From Phycisphaerae bacterium (GTDB lineage Bacteria > Planctomycetota > Phycisphaerae > UBA1845): DNA of 35,052 bases. The stretch is from contig JAJDDU010000411.1 of the NCBI GenBank assembly GCA_029260155.1, forward strand, positions 1 through 35,052. Direction: 5' to 3'. How positions within the stretch are numbered: position 1 is the first letter of the stretch; every line of letters begins with the position of its first letter. Of this stretch, positions 1 to 8,492 are shown in pieces. A model generated the notes under the pieces. The model had not been told where the DNA came from. It searched no databases and saw only the letters and a list, made by a program, of their open reading frames with translations. A program made the translations under genes and the position numbers.

Positions 1-562
1 TGCGGTGGGCCCACTCGGTCATGATGCGCGGCATGAGAGGCACGCCGAGGCCGTGTAGCTCGTGCGCGACCCGGTAGATGGTGATGGCCAACATGCCGGG
101 GTAGGCGATGATGATCTCGTCAGGGCCGGTCGCGGCGGGGTCGCCGTCGATGGCTGCGTGGACGTCGTCGGCTAGTAGCGTACGGATTCGCGGCAGCACT
201 TCGAGGAAGGCATGGGTGATTTCACGAGCCTGCGTATCGCACTGCTGCTCGTGCGGCTCCTTACCGCTCGCATGTTGGTCTTCATGGCAAAGGCAGTGGA
301 ATACTTGGCCGAAGGTCAGTTGGCCGACACGGGGGAGGAGTTCACCGACGTGGTAGGAGATGTTGTGGTCGGTCAGATCCTGGCGTCCGATGTAGCCTGG
401 GTAGAGGAGTTCAAGCAGGCGGTCGATTAGTTCGGTGATCTGCTTGTGTGACGGGAAGTACACACGGCCAATGTGGCGCGTGCTTTCCTCTGCGTTGTAG
501 CTGGCCACCACATTGTCGACGTGCGTCGACAGCTTCTCGCCGATTTGAAAGTCCCTACTCAT
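1..562 (-). CDS. Serine O-acetyltransferase, EpsC/CysE type (5' part; 3' end lies outside the window)
   Basis: Hand-translated from the reverse complement: MSRDFQIGEKLSTHVDNVVASYN...LLELLYPGYIGRQDL...AIDGDPAATGPDEIIIAYPGMLAITIYRVAHELHGLGVPLMPRIMTEWAHR. The 'GDPAA..DEII..YPG..AI..YR.AHEL...GVPL.PRIMTE.AH' block is characteristic of EpsC-type serine acetyltransferases. Open at the edge, so not in the ORF track. Confidence 0.88.
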   Translation of the reverse strand, partial: MSRDFQIGEKLSTHVDNVVASYNAEESTRHIGRVYFPSHKQITELIDRLLELLYPGYIGRQDLTDHNISYHVGELLPRVGQLTFGQVFHCLCHEDQHASGKEPHEQQCDTQAREITHAFLEVLPRIRTLLADDVHAAIDGDPAATGPDEIIIAYPGMLAITIYRVAHELHGLGVPLMPRIMTEWAHR

Positions 563-594
563 TGAATCGTGCTTTCCCCGCGCAGTGGTACGCG

Positions 595-1332
595 CTAGGC
601 GCGCGAGAGGCCATTCTCCGTCCATGCAACCCGTTCGCCAACCTTGGGGACGATCAGGCGAGTCTTCAATTCCTCGGGTAACGCCTCGCGAAAGGCCTCC
701 GCCGTGCCGTGCAACAGCGGAAACGTCCCGTAGTGAATCGGAACGATGCTGGCGGGCTCGAACATCTGAGCAGCCAAGCTTGCACCGGCTGGACCCATGG
801 TAAAGTGGTCGCCGATCGGAAGTGCTACGATCTTCGGGGCGAACAACTCAGCGATCAGCTTCATGTCGCTGAAGACGTCGGTGTCGCCGGCATGGTAGAA
901 CGGCGCGAGGCCATCCGCATCGACGACAACGCCGCAGGGCATGCCGGCGTATAGCGGCCCGCGATCGGAATCGATGCTCGACGAATGAAAGGCGCGCGTC
1001 AGGGAAAAGGCCACGCCATCTACCGTCTGCGTGCCGCCGATGTTCATGGGCGCGAATCGCGCCTTCGGACTCGTCATGTCAAGCAGCGCGCAGAGCTCGA
1101 CGGAGGCGATGACGTGTGGATTGTATTTCTCGATAAGGCGAGCTGCGTCGCCGGTGTGATCGCCGTGCCCGTGGGTGAGCGCGAGCAGGTCGCAGCGCGG
1201 CGGTTCCTTCAAGTCCGCAGGGCAGGACGGGTTGTCGCGCAACCAGGGGTCGATCAAGACAACGCGCTCATCCGGCAAGGTGAGTCGGATGGTGGCGTGT
1301 CCCAGCCATGTCATGCTTGCGGTGTCGGTCAT
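595..1332 (-). CDS. UPF0173 family metal-dependent hydrolase (metallo-beta-lactamase fold)
   Basis: 245 aa ORF: MTWLGHATIRL...LIDPWL..NP...LALTHGHGDHTGD...YHAGDTDVFSDM...LPIGDHFTMGP; HxHGDH motif and the family's conserved C-terminal block. Confidence 0.9.
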   Translation of the reverse strand: MTDTASMTWLGHATIRLTLPDERVVLIDPWLRDNPSCPADLKEPPRCDLLALTHGHGDHTGDAARLIEKYNPHVIASVELCALLDMTSPKARFAPMNIGGTQTVDGVAFSLTRAFHSSSIDSDRGPLYAGMPCGVVVDADGLAPFYHAGDTDVFSDMKLIAELFAPKIVALPIGDHFTMGPAGASLAAQMFEPASIVPIHYGTFPLLHGTAEAFREALPEELKTRLIVPKVGERVAWTENGLSRA

Positions 1333-1365
1333 GTTGCTCTCCGCAGATGTTCTTCATGCACAGTG

Positions 1366-1599
1366 CTAACGCACTTTCGAGATCGCGCTGATTCTCTCGA
1401 CGATCAGCGTGTGTTCTGGAAACATGCCGGTTTCTTCCTTGCTGTATATCAGATCGCCATCGACTCGGACGTCGAAGATTCCGCCGGATCCCTCGATCAT
1501 CTCAGTTTCGATTCCGATATTGTCCTTGATCGTATCCGCCAGACTGGCGGCATCGGGGTGATAGTTTCACTGCATGCAGTATTCGATGGATACTATCAT
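1366..1599 (-). CDS. SelW/Rdx-family thioredoxin-like candidate selenoprotein (CxxU; in-frame TGA at 1567-1569)
   Basis: Hand translation: MIVSIEYCMQ-U-NYHPDAASLADTIKDNIGIETEMIEGSGGIFDVRVDGDLIYSKEETGMFPEHTLIVERISAISKVR*. Resembles Rdx/SelW proteins (YCxxC/U near the N terminus, G(S)GGxFxVxVDGxLIxSKxxxGxFPE). GGAG about 8 nt before the ATG. Hairpin CCGCCA-GUC-UGGCGG downstream of the TGA. Confidence 0.82.
1536..1550 (-). promoter_or_regulatory. Bacterial-SECIS-like hairpin downstream of the in-frame UGA
   Basis: On the transcript: UGA-AACUAUCACCCCGAUG-CCGCCA-GUC-UGGCGG. 6-bp stem with a GUC loop; the loop G is about 23 nt after UGA, inside the published bSECIS spacing, with G in the first loop positions. 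Confidence 0.65.
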
Positions 1600-2054
1600 T
1601 CGCAACACTCCAATAAAGAAACGCTCCAGCGCACTGTTTGGCGAATCATATCAGATTTTCGACACGGCGGGTACGGTCGGACGGCACAACATCGCCCTAC
1701 CCGCCGGAATCGGTCATCGATTGTCGGCGTAACGGCCATGTAACATGACGATGCTCACAGGACAGATAATCGGCATTCGCGAGGGCTGATCGGGGGCGAT
1801 GGTGCGTTGCGACCGCATATGAGATTCGATCGTCGAGCGTGTTTGGCGTGTGGTCGAAAAGTAACCTTCTGGTAACCACCCCGCGACGGTCTTGAATCGG
1901 ACCGGGCGCATTCCGTAGTATTTGGACGTCGGTGTGGCAGCGTGTCATGCTGGCGTGTTGTTCAGTTTTGGGATCCCTTGCCTGTCACGGATCGATGCCG
2001 CGTGTGGTAGTCCGGGCAACAGCGACCACGGGAGTATTGGAAAGGCCTTTCACA

Positions 2055-4187
2055 ATGATTCAAAGTTGGTTGTTCTCACGGCGTCGGATGGTTGCGTGTT
2101 TGTCGGCCCTCGTCATCGCGTTTTCGGTCGCGACGGCTGGGGCGCAGACGAAAGGTTCGCGGGTTAACATAAGCCCGTCGTTCGCAACAGAAAAGCCCGC
2201 CGCCGCGCCAGTGGCGCCGACGGGCCCTGCTCCGAAGATCGGCGCCGATACTCCGAAGCACGATTTCGGCGAGATATGGGTGGGCACGAAAGCGACGCAC
2301 ACATTCGTGGTTCGCAATACGGGCGATGCCCTGCTCAAGATCTCTCGCGTCAAGCCGAGTTGCGGATGTACCGTGGCCAAGTTCGATTCCGAAGTCGAGC
2401 CGGGCAAGACCGGCAAGATCGAGGTGACCGTCAATACGGCGAAGCTCAAGTCCAAGATCAACAAGTCGGTCAGCGTCGAGTCCAATGATACCATGAAGCC
2501 GGTGTTCAAGCTGGAAGTAACCGGCACGGTCAAACAACGTTTTCAGATTACGCCGAATCGCGGTGAGAGCTTCGGCCGCATCCGTCCGGACGAAGACCTG
2601 ACACGAACGCTGACGCTCACGAACAACATGGGCACGCCGGTTCAGTTGACGCTTCCGACTCCCAAGGCAGGTGTGTACACGGCTGAGCTTGTTGAGAAGA
2701 CGCCAGGCAACGTCTATGATCTCGTTATCACAGCGAAGCCACCTTACGCGGAGAAGATCAACCGCGGCGCCTACAAGATCAGGACTGACCTTCCCGGCAA
2801 CGTGACGATCGACATCGCGCTTTCAGCCTACGTCCCGCCGCTGGTGGAAGTGACACCGCCGCAGGTGATCATTCCGAAGACTCAGGCCACCGCACGCCAG
2901 CAGAGTGTTCGCGTGAAGTTCAACTCCAAGGAGCCGCATAAGGTCCTGTCCGCCACGACCAATGCGCCCGGTGCACAGGTTGAAATCAAGGAGATCGCGG
3001 AAAGCCATTACGACGTCGTGCTCGGGCTCCCGGCCAACTACTCGCCGCCGACGACAGGTCACAAGCTCACCCTCAAGACCGACGATCCGAAGAACGCGGA
3101 AGTCGAGGTCAAGATTGCGCAGCGGCAGTCCCCGAAGCGGGCGGCGCCGCAGCGCCCGGCGATGCAATTGTCAGGGAAACCTGTTCCCGACGCGACCTTT
3201 GTCCTCGCGAACGGTACGCCGCTCAAGACCAGCGAAATGAAGGACGATGCGACGGTGGTCATGTTCTACGCCAGTTGGTGCGGATTCTGCAAGCGCACCT
3301 TGCCCCAGCTCGAAGCGTACTCGAAGGAATTCAAGGACAAGCCCGTCAAGTTCGTTGCGATCAGCATGGACTCGCTCAAGGAAAACGGCGATACCGGCAA
3401 ACGTGCCCGCTCCAAGCAGCAGGTCGTCGATCAGTTCAAGTCCATGGGTGTGACGATTCCGCAGGCGTTCGACTCCAATAAGGACGGCGGCTCGAAATTC
3501 AAGGTGCAGAGCTTCCCGACGATGTTCTTGTTCGGCAAAACCGGCAAGATCGACCGCGTCTACGTCGGCGGTGCCGCCGCGAGCGACGGGTCGATGAAGA
3601 AAGACATCGAGACGCTGCTTTCTGGAAAGACTCTGGCAGCTCAGTCCCTTGCGCCCGTGAAGCCCAAGAAACGAGAGCGCCCGGCACTCAAGATGGCCGG
3701 CAAGCCCGCGCCGACCGGTACGTTTTCGGCGGCATCCGACGGCTCCACCGTCAGCCTCGCCAGTTCCGATGCCGAGGCAACCGTCGCGTTCTTCTACGCG
3801 AGCTGGTGCGGCTATTGTAAGAAGACTCTTCCCGTCCTGACCGCGATGTCAGCGGAGTACGAGGGCAAGCCGGTTCGCTTCATCGGCGTCAACCAGGACA
3901 CCATCATCGATCAGCCCGACCCCAAGAATCGTCGGGCCAAGACCAAAGACTACGTCATGAAGCAGTGGTCCGATCTCGGCGTCACGTTCCCGCAGATCAT
4001 GGACCCCAACGGCATCGGAAGGAAGGACTTCAAGGTCACCAGCTACCCGACGTACTTCCTGATCGACAAGTCCGGCAAGATTGAAAAAGCCTACGTCGGG
4101 GGCACCGCCGCCGGCAACGGCGCACTCAAGAAGGACATCGACGCGCTCTTGAAAGGCAACGGCGGAAAAGCCAGCGCCGGCAAGTAG
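2055..4187 (+). CDS. Exported DUF1573 domain protein with two C-terminal TlpA/thioredoxin-like domains
   Basis: ORF 1932..4187; preferred ATG at 2055 gives a signal peptide (MIQSWLFSRRRMVACLSALVIAFSVATAGAQ). DUF1573 block HDFGEIWVGTKATHTFVVRNTGDALLKISRVKPSCGCT; two Trx motifs ASWCGFCKRTLPQL and ASWCGYCKKTLPVL. Confidence 0.88.
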   Translation: MIQSWLFSRRRMVACLSALVIAFSVATAGAQTKGSRVNISPSFATEKPAAAPVAPTGPAPKIGADTPKHDFGEIWVGTKATHTFVVRNTGDALLKISRVKPSCGCTVAKFDSEVEPGKTGKIEVTVNTAKLKSKINKSVSVESNDTMKPVFKLEVTGTVKQRFQITPNRGESFGRIRPDEDLTRTLTLTNNMGTPVQLTLPTPKAGVYTAELVEKTPGNVYDLVITAKPPYAEKINRGAYKIRTDLPGNVTIDIALSAYVPPLVEVTPPQVIIPKTQATARQQSVRVKFNSKEPHKVLSATTNAPGAQVEIKEIAESHYDVVLGLPANYSPPTTGHKLTLKTDDPKNAEVEVKIAQRQSPKRAAPQRPAMQLSGKPVPDATFVLANGTPLKTSEMKDDATVVMFYASWCGFCKRTLPQLEAYSKEFKDKPVKFVAISMDSLKENGDTGKRARSKQQVVDQFKSMGVTIPQAFDSNKDGGSKFKVQSFPTMFLFGKTGKIDRVYVGGAAASDGSMKKDIETLLSGKTLAAQSLAPVKPKKRERPALKMAGKPAPTGTFSAASDGSTVSLASSDAEATVAFFYASWCGYCKKTLPVLTAMSAEYEGKPVRFIGVNQDTIIDQPDPKNRRAKTKDYVMKQWSDLGVTFPQIMDPNGIGRKDFKVTSYPTYFLIDKSGKIEKAYVGGTAAGNGALKKDIDALLKGNGGKASAGK

Positions 4188-4217
4188 ACCCACTGCGCGT
4201 CAACCAACGCCATCAAC

Positions 4218-4252
4218 AGCCCGCGCCGGTTCATAGACTGGCGCGGGCTTTT
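4218..4252 (+). terminator. Rho-independent terminator after the DUF1573-Trx gene
   Basis: AGCCCGCGCC...GGCGCGGGCT inverted repeat followed by TTTT, about 30 nt after the stop codon. Confidence 0.8.
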
Positions 4253-4451
4253 CAATTGGTGCTTCAGGCATGACGCGTACCGTCATGCCCTGACGCCGTC
4301 TGCGTGCAGCGTCCGTCTCCGCGAAACGGACGGGAATGCCCGCGAGGGTTGATCGCGGCGCGACACTACGGGAGTGCGCGATAGATGCTACGTCCGAACC
4401 AGCTCGGACGCGTGAGCGGCCGGTGTGGCTATTGTTCTTGCCCCTCTCCGC

Positions 4452-4523
4452 GTAATCCCATGAAAGGCTGTCTCCCGCCGGACACCTTACCGTCCGGCGG
4501 GAGACAGCCTTTCATGGGATTAC
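4452..4523. repeat. Long palindrome: 32-nt perfect arms, 8-nt loop
   Basis: Arm 1 4452-4483 GTAATCCCATGAAAGGCTGTCTCCCGCCGGAC; loop ACCTTACC 4484-4491; arm 2 4492-4523 is the exact reverse complement. Confidence 0.95.
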
Positions 4524-4703
4524 TCTTGGCATGCCAGACCCCCTGGCCATACCCTGCGCGGCAGGCGGGCGTGTCGGGTCTTGCGTCTTCATCGCGTGTC
4601 GGTACACTTCCGGTCACAGTGATAGGCCACGGCGAAGTGAAGCGTCGCACGTGCGCTTGAAAGCGGCAGACGCGTCCAACGCGGCGACGTCGGCTGCGCG
4701 CGA

Positions 4704-4776
4704 TGGGCTGTAGTTCAATTGGTAGAACGCCTGACTCTGGATCAGGAGGTTCCAGGTTCGAGTCCTGGCAGCCCAG
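4704..4776 (+). tRNA. tRNA-Gln (anticodon CTG)
   Basis: Cloverleaf: TGGGCTG/CAGCCCA acceptor, GTTC/GAAC D stem, CCTGA-CTCTGGA-TCAGG anticodon arm, CCAGG-TTCGAGT-CCTGG T arm, discriminator G; CCA not encoded. Confidence 0.96.
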
Positions 4777-5130
4777 TCGTGTCAGAAGCTGAAGCGAGAA
4801 CGAAACTGGGGTCAGAGCGCATTTAGTTGTTAGTTGTCGCCGCGGTAACGAAGCACGCAATCGCGATGCGGGGCCACGTGTTCGACCGGTTGGCCTGCTT
4901 GCCCCGAACGATATTCCTGAATACGACGGCGCACGCTGAGTGTCACCGTCGTGTCTGGCCCGGTGGCCACTGTCGACATTCCGGGTTCCAACAACGCCCC
5001 CTCCCATCGCTGTTACCATCACCCGCTCCGCCTCGCGCCGGGCGACACAATCGTTGACACGCGCGGGCGCCCTACCTATAGTGCGCGCGTATCAGACTTG
5101 AGCGACTCGATTGAACGAAAGGTACACACC

Positions 5131-8100
5131 GTGGCGAAAGCACCCAAGTTCGTATTCTTCTTCGGCGCGGGCAAAGCTGAGGGTCAGAACGCAAGCAAAC
5201 TCCTCCTCGGCGGCAAAGGCGCGGGCCTCGCCGAGATGACTCACATTGGTCTGCCCGTGCCCGGCGGCTTCACCATCACCACACAGGCTTGCGCAGAGTT
5301 CATCCGCAGCAACAACAGTTGGCCGCGCGGCCTCGAAGAACAGGTCGACAAGAATCTCAAACGCCTCGAGCGCGTGTGCAACAAGAAACTCGGCGGGGCA
5401 CGCGACCCGCTCTTGATCTCGGTGCGATCCGGGGCAGCCGTCTCCATGCCCGGCATGATGGAGACCATTCTCAACCTCGGGCTTAACGACGAGTCCGTCG
5501 AGGGATTGGCTCGCGTCACCGGCAATCGCCGCTTCGCCTTCGATGCCTACCGGCGTCTCATCATGATGTACGGCACGACCGCCCAAGGGATCGAGCGATC
5601 CCTGTTCGACGACGCCTTCGATCGCATCAAAGAGCACAAGACGCGCTGGCGTCTCGAAGTTCCCCATACCCGAAAGATCGAAGACACCGAGGTCAACGAT
5701 GATGAGCTGGTCGAACTCGTTGCGGCTTACAAGACCATCTACTCGCACGCCACCGGTCAACCCTTCCCACAGGATCCGCTGGCGCAGTTGCGCGGGGCCA
5801 TCAATGCCGTCTTTGGCAGCTGGATGGGCGACAAGGCTGTCACCTATCGCCGCGTTGAGAAGATCAGCGGGCTTGAGGGGACCGCAGTCAACATCTGCCA
5901 GATGGTCTACGGCAACCTCGGCGATGATTCCGGAACCGGCGTCTGCTTCACGCGCGACCCGAGCACGGGCGAGAACGAGTTCTATGGCGACCTGCTGATC
6001 AACGCCCAGGGCGAAGACGTGGTGGCCGGTATCCGTACGCCCCTGCGCGTGGCTGAACTGAGCAGACACATGCCCGAAGCGTGGGACCAGCTTCTGGCGG
6101 TTCGGACCATTTTGGAATCGCACTACCGTGACATGCAGGACCTCGAGTTCACCATCGAACGCGGCACGCTCTACATGCTGCAGTGTCGGACCGGCAAGCG
6201 CTCGCCGGCTGCTGCCTTTCGCATTGCGGTCGAGCACGCGACGATGCCCCTGCTCGGGCGCGTCGAAACCAACCGACTCGTGAAGCGCGGGCACCTCCCG
6301 CGCAAGTACGCCGCGCAGGTCACCAAGCCGATCCTCACCAAGGAGGAGGCCATCGGGCGCATCACGGCTGCGGATGTCGAGAGGCTGTTTTATCCGGTTC
6401 TCGATTCCGATCTGTCGCGTGAAGAGCTCGCGAGTCGTCAGCTTGGTACCGGCATCAACGCGGTCCCCGGAGCGGCTTGTGGCGAAGTTGTCTTCCATCC
6501 AGCCGATGCGGAGCGCCGCGCTGCGGACGGTTCGAGCGTTATCCTGGTCCGCAAGGAGACTTCCCCCGAGGATGTCGGCGGCATGCACGCCTCTAGTGGG
6601 ATCCTCACCGCGACCGGTGGCAAGACCTCCCACGCAGCCGTGGTCGCTCGCGGGTGGGGCAAGTGTTGTATCGTCGGGTGCGATACGTTGAGCGTTGACG
6701 AGCAGCAGAAGACCATGCAGCTCAATGGACGCATGCTACGCGAGGGCGACACCATCACGCTCGACGGATCGACCGGCACGATCTACGACGGGTCCATCCC
6801 GTTGGTCATGCCCACCGCGCCGGACGAGTACAAGACACTGCTTGGTTGGTGTGACGAAACGCGCCGGCTGGCGGTACGCACCAACGCCGACACCCCCGCC
6901 GACGCTCACAAGGCCATCGAACTCGGGGCCGAGGGCATCGGACTCTGCCGCACGGAGCACATGTTCTTTGAGACAGAAGAACGTCGCTTGGCCATGCAAG
7001 AGATGATCGTGGCCGACAACGCCCCGGAACGCCGTCGCGCCCTCGACAAGCTCCAACCGTTCCAGAAGCAGGACTTCCTCGACATCTTCCGGGCCATGGA
7101 CGGCAAGCCCGTCACGATTCGCCTCATCGATCCGCCGCTGCACGAGTTCTTGCCGCACGACGAGGACAGTATCCAACTGCTCGCGCGGTACTCAGGAATC
7201 TCGACCGAACAGATTCGCGCCCGGGCTGAACAGCTTCATGAATCCAATCCCATGCTAGGCCACCGTGGCTGTCGCCTGTGCATCACCTATCCGGAGATTC
7301 TGGAGATGCAGGTCAGCGCCATCATCGAGGCAGCAGTCGAGGCTGTCGGCGAAGGCGTTGAGGTGCTGCCGGAGATCATGATCCCGCTGACGATCGACGC
7401 CAAGGAATTGAACATCCTCACCGATCAAACCCGTGCTGTGGCGGATGCGATCCTGGACAATGCCGGTATCAAGCTCGGGTATCTGGTCGGCACGATGATC
7501 GAAACGCCACGGGCGGCGCTGCTGGCTGATCGCATCGCCGACGTCGCTCGCTTCATCAGCTTCGGCACCAACGACCTTACGCAGACTGCCATGGGCCTGT
7601 CACGCGACGACGCGGGCAGGTTCCTTCCGGCCTATGTCGATCAGGACAAGCACGCCATCTTCGCAGCCGACCCGTTTGACTCGCTGGACGTCGACGGCGT
7701 CGGTCAACTCGTTGCGATGGCTGTCAACGGCGCCCGCGCCGCGCATCCGACGTTCAAGCTCGGCGTCTGCGGCGAGCACGGCGGCGACCCCGACAGCATC
7801 CGTTTCTTCCACGGCATTGGCTTGAACTACGTCTCGTGTAGCCCCCTCCGCGTGCCCATTGCGAGACTAGCCGCTGCCCACGCGGTGTTGGAGGAGCGAT
7901 CTCAACGCCCCGTCAAACGCAAACCCAAGAAAGCGGCTGCGTCGCCGAAGCGGGCGGTAAAGAAGACAGTTAAAGCCAAGAAGAAATCCGCCCCTAAGAA
8001 AGCCAAGAAGAAAGCAGCTGCCAAGAAGGTGCCAAAACAAGCTGCTCCCAAGAAGGCCACGAAGAAGAAGACGGTCAAGTCCGCGAAGCGCAAGGCAGCC

Positions 8101-8181
8101 ACGGCAACAACCAAACGCGTGACCAAGAAGAAGGCAGTCAAGAAGGCCAAAGGCACGAAGAAGAAGTCCAAACGCCGCTGA
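5131..8181 (+). CDS. ppdK: Pyruvate, phosphate dikinase with Lys/Ala-rich C-terminal extension
   Basis: ORF 4951..8181; likely GTG start at 5131 (MAKAPKFVFFFGAGKAEGQNASKLLLGGKGAGLAEMTHIGLPVPGGFTI). PPDK hallmarks: VSMPGMMETILNLGLND, TGGKTSHAAVVARGWGKCCIVGC, GLCRTEHMFF, GTNDLTQTAMGLSRDDA, GVCGEHGGDP. Confidence 0.96.
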   Translation: MAKAPKFVFFFGAGKAEGQNASKLLLGGKGAGLAEMTHIGLPVPGGFTITTQACAEFIRSNNSWPRGLEEQVDKNLKRLERVCNKKLGGARDPLLISVRSGAAVSMPGMMETILNLGLNDESVEGLARVTGNRRFAFDAYRRLIMMYGTTAQGIERSLFDDAFDRIKEHKTRWRLEVPHTRKIEDTEVNDDELVELVAAYKTIYSHATGQPFPQDPLAQLRGAINAVFGSWMGDKAVTYRRVEKISGLEGTAVNICQMVYGNLGDDSGTGVCFTRDPSTGENEFYGDLLINAQGEDVVAGIRTPLRVAELSRHMPEAWDQLLAVRTILESHYRDMQDLEFTIERGTLYMLQCRTGKRSPAAAFRIAVEHATMPLLGRVETNRLVKRGHLPRKYAAQVTKPILTKEEAIGRITAADVERLFYPVLDSDLSREELASRQLGTGINAVPGAACGEVVFHPADAERRAADGSSVILVRKETSPEDVGGMHASSGILTATGGKTSHAAVVARGWGKCCIVGCDTLSVDEQQKTMQLNGRMLREGDTITLDGSTGTIYDGSIPLVMPTAPDEYKTLLGWCDETRRLAVRTNADTPADAHKAIELGAEGIGLCRTEHMFFETEERRLAMQEMIVADNAPERRRALDKLQPFQKQDFLDIFRAMDGKPVTIRLIDPPLHEFLPHDEDSIQLLARYSGISTEQIRARAEQLHESNPMLGHRGCRLCITYPEILEMQVSAIIEAAVEAVGEGVEVLPEIMIPLTIDAKELNILTDQTRAVADAILDNAGIKLGYLVGTMIETPRAALLADRIADVARFISFGTNDLTQTAMGLSRDDAGRFLPAYVDQDKHAIFAADPFDSLDVDGVGQLVAMAVNGARAAHPTFKLGVCGEHGGDPDSIRFFHGIGLNYVSCSPLRVPIARLAAAHAVLEERSQRPVKRKPKKAAASPKRAVKKTVKAKKKSAPKKAKKKAAAKKVPKQAAPKKATKKKTVKSAKRKAATATTKRVTKKKAVKKAKGTKKKSKRR

Positions 8182-8492
8182 GAGACTGTTGGACAACGCC
8201 GACCCAGACATTGCCGCATCGATCGGCCATCGCTGGAGTTCCGGCGCTACTGACGACGCCCCGTGTACGCTTGCCCCTGGACCGGAGTTTTCCACCGACA
8301 CCGTACGCAGATTGCGTTGGATGCCGGTGTACACTACATTCGTCTGGCCGTGCGTGATGATATGCCGTTGACGCAGGAGCGCTTGCCGCAGCAGATCCTC
8401 GATTGATGTGACGGCCTCGCGGAAGCGTTCAAGTCCGACGTGCTGGAAGTATTTGTCGAGGTGCGCGACCAGTGTTGTGTCAGCATAGATTT

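Noticed and set aside
1366-1599. Reading the SelW-like region as a pseudogene with a nonsense mutation
   Set aside because: The single TGA lies exactly at the redox U/C position, the frame is otherwise intact, and a correctly spaced hairpin follows; Sec is the more economical explanation, though not proven.
985-1743. 252-aa plus-strand ORF
   Set aside because: Antisense to the UPF0173 and SelW-like genes; no family signature.
4429-5022. Minus-strand 197-aa ORF containing GCQDSNLEPPDPESGVLPIELQP
   Set aside because: This peptide is the antisense translation of the tRNA-Gln gene, a familiar misannotation; the rest spans the palindrome and intergenic DNA.
5092-6633. 513-aa minus-strand ORF
   Set aside because: Shadow of the PPDK gene, whose motifs are unambiguous.
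7902-8219. Minus-strand ORF that looks like a hydrophobic membrane protein
   Set aside because: It is the antisense of the Lys/Ala-rich PPDK tail (AAG/AAA codons read as CTT/TTT), which forces Phe/Leu/Ala composition.
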